A stretch of DNA of 6,804 bases. Source: Actinomycetes bacterium. Lineage in GTDB: Bacteria > Actinomycetota > Actinomycetes > Actinomycetales > Microbacteriaceae. Made by a program: the position numbers and the translations under genes. The stretch lies in the NCBI GenBank assembly GCA_023390155.1, contig JAEWDJ010000207.1:1-6804 (forward strand), given 5' to 3'. Below the pieces are notes generated by a model that searched no databases, was not told the DNA's origin, and saw only the letters and a list, made by a program, of their open reading frames with translations. Of this stretch, positions 5,941-6,804 are shown piece after piece (the first letter of the stretch is position 1; each line of letters opens with the position of its first letter).

Positions 5941-6804
5941 TCCATGCCCTCCGCTGCCTTGCGCCCGCCCGCGAGGTCGACGAACCGCTCTTCGAGGGTC
6001 TGCTCGCCGCGGACCTCGTCGATCGTGCCGGCCGCGAGCACCTGACCGCGGACGATGATGGCGACGCTGTCGCACACGCGCTGGATCATGTCCATGCCGT
6101 GGCTGGAGAGCACGACCGTGCCGCCCGCCGCCGTGTAGCGCTGCAGGATGTCGACGACGTTCGCCGCCGACACCGGGTCGACCGACTCGAACGGCTCGTC
6201 GAGGACGAGGAGGCGCGGCGAGTGGATCATCGCGGCCGCGAGGGCGATCTTCTTGGTCATGCCGGCGGAGTAGTCGGTGACGAGACGGTCGAGGGCGTCC
6301 TCGATGCCGAACGCCGCGGCGAGGTCCGCCGAGCGGGCGCGCACGGTCTTGCCGCTCAGCCCGCGCAGGGTGCCCGCGTACTGGAGGAACTGCGCACCGG
6401 TCAGGCGGTCGAAGAGGCGGAGGCGGTCGGGCAGCACGCCGATCACGTGCTTGGCCCGGATCGGCTCGGCCCAGGCGTCGACGCCGTGCACGACGACCGA
6501 GCCCGCGTCGGGGCGGAGCAGGCCGGTGACCATCGAGAGGGTCGTGGTCTTGCCGGCGCCGTTCGGACCGACGATGCCGTAGAACGAGCCCTCGCGGACG
6601 TCGAGGCTGACGTCGTCCACCGCGACCGTGTCGCCGAAGCTCTTGCGGAGACCCGTGACCGACAGGACCGTCGGGCGAGGATCGGGCGCCGGAGCAGGGG
6701 CGGGCTCGGCCGTCGCGGTGGCGGTCGGCGTCCCCTTCCCCGCGGCTGTCGCGCGTGTCTTCGTCGTCGTGCTGCGCTTGCGCGGCGCCCGCGTGCTCGT
6801 GCCC
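5916..6804 (-). CDS. ABC transporter ATP-binding protein with basic low-complexity N-terminal extension; start outside window
   Basis: Cytoplasmic ATPase that powers the permease encoded downstream. 295 residues are visible and the frame is still open at the right edge. The nucleotide-binding domain begins around VLSVTGLRKSFGD (about 6625-6670). Walker A GPNGAGKTT is at 6543-6569; the Q-loop region reads GVLPDRLRLF (6411-6440); the signature is the YSAGM variant (6258-6272); Walker B LLVLDEP follows (from about 6212), then a D-loop SVDP and the H-loop His in LSSHGMD (near 6099-6101). The core is therefore complete and should hydrolyse ATP. Ahead of it lie at least 44 residues rich in Lys, Arg, Thr, Ala and Pro, including KRSTTTKTRATAAGKG and an AEPAPAPAPDP stretch, with no start codon in frame before the domain. 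The GTG at 6618-6620 is inside the fold and is not a start. The stop lies inside the first codons of the permease gene. Confidence 0.93.
   Translation of the reverse strand, partial: GTSTRAPRKRSTTTKTRATAAGKGTPTATATAEPAPAPAPDPRPTVLSVTGLRKSFGDTVAVDDVSLDVREGSFYGIVGPNGAGKTTTLSMVTGLLRPDAGSVVVHGVDAWAEPIRAKHVIGVLPDRLRLFDRLTGAQFLQYAGTLRGLSGKTVRARSADLAAAFGIEDALDRLVTDYSAGMTKKIALAAAMIHSPRLLVLDEPFESVDPVSAANVVDILQRYTAAGGTVVLSSHGMDMIQRVCDSVAIIVRGQVLAAGTIDEVRGEQTLEERFVDLAGGRKAAEGMEWLHSFSD
5947..5952 (-). promoter_or_regulatory. Shine-Dalgarno of the ABC permease gene
   Basis: GGAGGG on the minus strand, 6 bases before the GTG start at 5940 and located inside the 3' end of the ATPase gene. It fixes the permease start and supports translational coupling of the pair. 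Confidence 0.8.

Noticed and set aside
5941..6075. 45-residue N-terminal extension of the ABC permease
   Set aside because: It lies within the ATPase coding sequence and is Arg-rich; the GGAGGG six bases before the GTG at 5940 supports the shorter form.

Overview
The window is ordinary chromosomal DNA from a high-GC Gram-positive bacterium. The roughly 70% GC content, GTG starts, the DUF3039 family and the murI-rph-rdgB order point to an actinomycete, most likely of the Microbacteriaceae type. The genus is an inference and cannot be fixed from this sequence. Nearly every base is coding. I see no mobile element, CRISPR array, tRNA, rRNA or prophage gene. I did not find a new system; the points worth a second look are regulatory and domain-level details.

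Layout, left to right. Positions 1-393 (-) hold the N-terminal 131 codons of a cation diffusion facilitator metal exporter, which runs off the left edge. Positions 486-2677 (-) hold a three-gene cluster read right to left: murI (glutamate racemase), rph (RNase PH) and rdgB (non-canonical purine NTP pyrophosphatase), with gaps of 27 and 5 bases. Positions 2724-4055 (+) hold pncB (nicotinate phosphoribosyltransferase), divergent from murI across a 46-base intergenic space. Positions 4062-4340 (-) hold a 92-residue DUF3039 protein with a His/Cys pattern that suggests zinc binding, convergent with pncB with only 6 bases between the stops. Positions 4363-5940 (-) hold a large polytopic ABC permease, and 5916-6804 (-) hold its ATPase, which is cut at its 5' end by the right edge. 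The two ABC genes overlap by 25 bases and should be translated together.

How the parts relate. MurI supplies D-glutamate for peptidoglycan. Rph trims tRNA 3' ends, and RdgB removes ITP/XTP/dITP from the nucleotide pools. PncB feeds nicotinate into NAD synthesis. These are housekeeping jobs. The ABC pair is an exporter of unknown substrate.

Regulation. Genes inside operons (rph, the permease) have clear Shine-Dalgarno sequences. The four genes that head transcription units and whose starts lie in the window (CDF, murI, pncB, DUF3039) lack a well-placed one and instead have a TANNNT -10-like hexamer just upstream of the start codon. That arrangement fits leaderless mRNAs. The pncB and murI hexamers lie in a perfect 8-base inverted repeat. 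No convincing rho-independent terminator is visible anywhere.
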